From: Candidatus Methanofilum arcanum
GTDB taxonomy: Archaea > Halobacteriota > Methanomicrobia > Methanomicrobiales > Methanospirillaceae
Length of the DNA stretch: 36,324 nt
Direction of reading: 5' to 3'
Assembly: GCA_031285085.1 (NCBI GenBank)
Contig: JAITWW010000113.1
Span: forward strand, 1 to 36,324
A program made the position numbers and the translations under genes. Shown here in pieces: positions 34,420 through 36,324 of this stretch (the stretch's first letter is position 1; every line of letters begins with the position of its first letter). Below the pieces are notes generated by a model. The model was not told the DNA's origin and did no database searches. It was given only the letters and a program-made list of their open reading frames with translations.

Positions 34420-35832
34420 ATGTCACAAACCGCACAAAAATTACCCAATCTCACACGAGCAGAGCTCACTACTCTCCTTCTCATAGTCAGCCTGTCCGCA
34501 TTTGCAACACCTCTGGTCATCTCTGGAGTAAGTGTCGCCCTTCTGTACATCTCCGAGGATTTTAACACTCTTGCATCTCATATCGGATGGGTGCTGACGA
34601 GTTTTCTTATGGCATCTGCAGTATTTCTCTTTCCATTTGGGAAATTATCTGACCGGATTGGAAAGCAGAGCATATTCATGGCTGGCCTCTCTTTCCAACT
34701 CATCGGATTTGTCATTGCCGGATTATCCACCTCTTTTCCAATGCTTCTTGTCGGGATGGCGCTTGGAGGACTTGGAAGTGCTCAGGTTCTCGCTGTTGGA
34801 ATCCCTCTTCTGACAACGAACTTCCCACATCAGGAACGAGGAAAGGTAATAGGAATAAATACCGCAGCAACCTATACTGCTCTTGCGCTCGGACCATTTG
34901 TTGGGGGCGTTCTCATTGACACCTATGGCTGGCACTCTATTTTTTGGGCACTCATTCCCATTGTTGCACTCGCATTATGTCTTGCGATAAGAGTCATTCC
35001 GAAACTTCCAAAAATAGTCCCTAACACCGACAAACCATTTGATGGTCTTGGTGCAGTTATTTATATCATTGCAGCATCGCTCGTACTTGTTGGTATCAGC
35101 AGGATTATGGAAGGATCAGATGCAGTTATCATGCTTATCATTGGTATTGCAATAGCAGTTATTTTCTTTTGGTGGGAACTAAAACAGCCTGAACCTGTCT
35201 TTCCAATCCATGTATTCATTGAAAACAAGTTATTTAGAAACAGTTCTCTCGCCGCACTCATTAACTATGGCGCATCATATGCAGTGGCGATGCTCCTTTC
35301 ATTTTACCTTCTCGGTGTTAGAGGGTTTACTGGCACTGAAGCAGGAACAGTTCTCATTGCACAGTCTGTTGTCATGGCAGTGCTAACGCCATTTACAGGA
35401 AGATTGTCAGATCGTATCGATCCTAAAATTCTTGCAACAGTTGGTATGATCATGACTGCACTCGCTCTGTTTGCATTTTCGACTTTGACAAGCACAACTC
35501 CCTTATGGGTTGTCATTGGTATTTTGATCTTTTTGGGAGCTGGAATTGCATTTTTCTCCTCTCCAAATATGAACTCTATTATGAGTTCAGTTCCTGACAC
35601 TCAGGCAGGCATTGCTTCTGCAACAGCAGGTACCATGCGAGTATTTGGACAGGTCGTATCAGTCGCTGCAGCCACAATTGCATTTGCAGTCATGCTTGGG
35701 TCTGTTGTTATCAGTCCAGAGATTGCAGATTCGCTTCTTGAAGCTATCTCGACAATATTTATAGCCCTTGGGCTTCTGTGTACAATTGGTATCTGGTTCT
35801 CATACTCACGTGGAAAATCAGGTAATTCATAG
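34420..35832 (+). CDS. MFS drug exporter, DHA2 (EmrB/QacA-type), 14 membrane segments
   Basis: This 470-residue proton-driven exporter has motif A FPFGKLSDRIGKQSIF near residue 62, motif C-like ALALGPFVGGVLIDTYGWHSIFW near 155, and a second motif A-like region FTGRLSDRIDPK near 330. Fourteen hydrophobic segments and length match the DHA2 family. I chose ATG 34420 because GGAG (34410-34413) lies 6 bases upstream; in-frame ATGs at 34396 and 34408 are less well placed. The substrate cannot be told. It stands alone, with its own TATA and a strong terminator. Confidence 0.9.
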   Translation: MSQTAQKLPNLTRAELTTLLLIVSLSAFATPLVISGVSVALLYISEDFNTLASHIGWVLTSFLMASAVFLFPFGKLSDRIGKQSIFMAGLSFQLIGFVIAGLSTSFPMLLVGMALGGLGSAQVLAVGIPLLTTNFPHQERGKVIGINTAATYTALALGPFVGGVLIDTYGWHSIFWALIPIVALALCLAIRVIPKLPKIVPNTDKPFDGLGAVIYIIAASLVLVGISRIMEGSDAVIMLIIGIAIAVIFFWWELKQPEPVFPIHVFIENKLFRNSSLAALINYGASYAVAMLLSFYLLGVRGFTGTEAGTVLIAQSVVMAVLTPFTGRLSDRIDPKILATVGMIMTALALFAFSTLTSTTPLWVVIGILIFLGAGIAFFSSPNMNSIMSSVPDTQAGIASATAGTMRVFGQVVSVAAATIAFAVMLGSVVISPEIADSLLEAISTIFIALGLLCTIGIWFSYSRGKSGNS

Positions 35833-35856
35833 AAAGAAACTGTGAAAAACACCAAA

Positions 35857-35889
35857 GAAAGGTATTTTTACACCTTTCAACCGTTTTTT
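35857..35889 (+). terminator. Terminator of the MFS gene
   Basis: GAAAGGT (35857-35863) and ACCTTTC (35872-35878) form a 7-bp stem with an 8-base loop, and a T6 run follows at 35884-35889. It lies 25 bases after the MFS stop. Confidence 0.65.
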
Positions 35890-36124
35890 CAGACCACCTG
35901 TAGATCACCTGTATCGCTACAGCGCACAGAGTCCATCCATTTTCTTTCTTGTACCTATGGATTTTCACGGCATGGAATATCTCTTCATCACGTATGTGTA
36001 TGAAGAAAACATGGAATTATGAGTCAGTTCCCTCCTTCTGTACTTCATGCAAACCTTTCATCCTCTTCCCGTGTTTTTCCTTCATCGTCAGTTTTAATTG
36101 TGAATGTATCAAAAGAGGGTTCGA

Positions 36125-36324
36125 TTAATGTGAAACAACATCCTTCGTTGGCATTTTTGTTGGGCCCGTAGTTGGTTGTTCATCAAGAGCCGCGATAAGC
36201 TTCTCACGAAACGCATTATATGCGGAGTTACCAGGGTCGATTGCCAAGGCCCTCTCATATGCATCAAGAGCTTTATCAGTTATGCCAGTAGCATCATATG
36301 AAAGCCCGATAGCAAACCATGCTA
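36125..36324 (-). CDS. C-terminus of a TPR repeat protein (cut by window edge)
   Basis: Read on the - strand, 65 codons run from the window edge to TAA at 36125-36127. They contain a tetratricopeptide unit: AWFAIGLSYDATGITDKALDAYERALAIDPGNSAYNAFREKL, with the W/G/Y/A/P positions of the TPR consensus. A short polar tail (QPTTGPTKMPTKDVVSH) follows. The full protein extends beyond the window. TPR domains mediate protein-protein contacts. Confidence 0.8.
   Translation of the reverse strand, partial: AWFAIGLSYDATGITDKALDAYERALAIDPGNSAYNAFREKLIAALDEQPTTGPTKMPTKDVVSH

Noticed and set aside
1-36324. tRNA genes and CRISPR arrays
   Set aside because: GTTCGA-type B-box strings (for example near 267) lack an A box and cloverleaf context, and no regularly spaced long repeats were found.

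Overview
The window is chromosomal DNA of a methanogenic archaeon, most likely in or near the Methanomicrobiales. The evidence is a coenzyme B operon (homocitrate synthase plus both homoaconitase subunits), methanogenesis marker protein 11, sn-glycerol-1-phosphate dehydrogenase, archaeal ValS and ProS, Alba, ribosomal protein eS6, UPF0179 and DUF63. TATA/BRE promoters and GGAG/GGTG ribosome sites look archaeal. I cannot name the species. No tRNA, rRNA, CRISPR array or intact transposase was found.

Layout. Positions 1-205 hold the end of an unknown gene, followed by a MITE-like inverted repeat. Positions 600-7809 are a phosphate locus of bacterial type on the + strand: pstS, decayed pstS pieces, pstC-pstA-pstB-phoU, an OmpR/PhoB-type response regulator and a PhoR-type histidine kinase. 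Two promoters, one before pstS and one before a 35-codon pstS remnant that now precedes pstC, share four 11-bp-spaced hexamers, a TATA box at the same distance, and a GGAGATGT ribosome site. Positions 7889-10243 hold a secreted CARDB-like protein, about 1.1 kb without a convincing gene (including a GC-rich structured island) and a DUF5518-like membrane protein. Positions 10335-13434 (+) carry a YkgJ-type Fe-S/metal protein, an Mrp/NBP35 ATPase and a metallo-beta-lactamase-fold protein. Positions 13586-19057 (-) carry valS, a DUF2178/HTH pair, alba, asd, a 2[4Fe-4S] ferredoxin and a CxxC-rich small protein.

Positions 19188-25150 (-) are one tight operon from a strong TATA/BRE promoter: mmp11, a radical SAM protein, a short IorA-like thiamine-diphosphate protein, aksA, aksD and aksE. 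AksA/D/E elongate 2-oxoglutarate towards 2-oxosuberate. The TPP protein, which has no ferredoxin domain, is a good candidate for the 2-oxosuberate decarboxylation step. This is the most interesting biochemical lead in the window.

Positions 25273-30597 carry a NYN-LOTUS protein, ahcY, rps6e, UPF0179 and egsA. Positions 30727-33696 (+) carry DUF63, a SpoIIM-like protein and proS. The end holds a 14-TM MFS exporter and the C-terminus of a TPR protein running off the right edge.

The phosphate locus looks self-regulated: the PhoR/PhoB pair encoded at the end of the operon would read phosphate status through PstSCAB-PhoU and act on the two repeat-bearing promoters. Regulation is inferred from sequence only.
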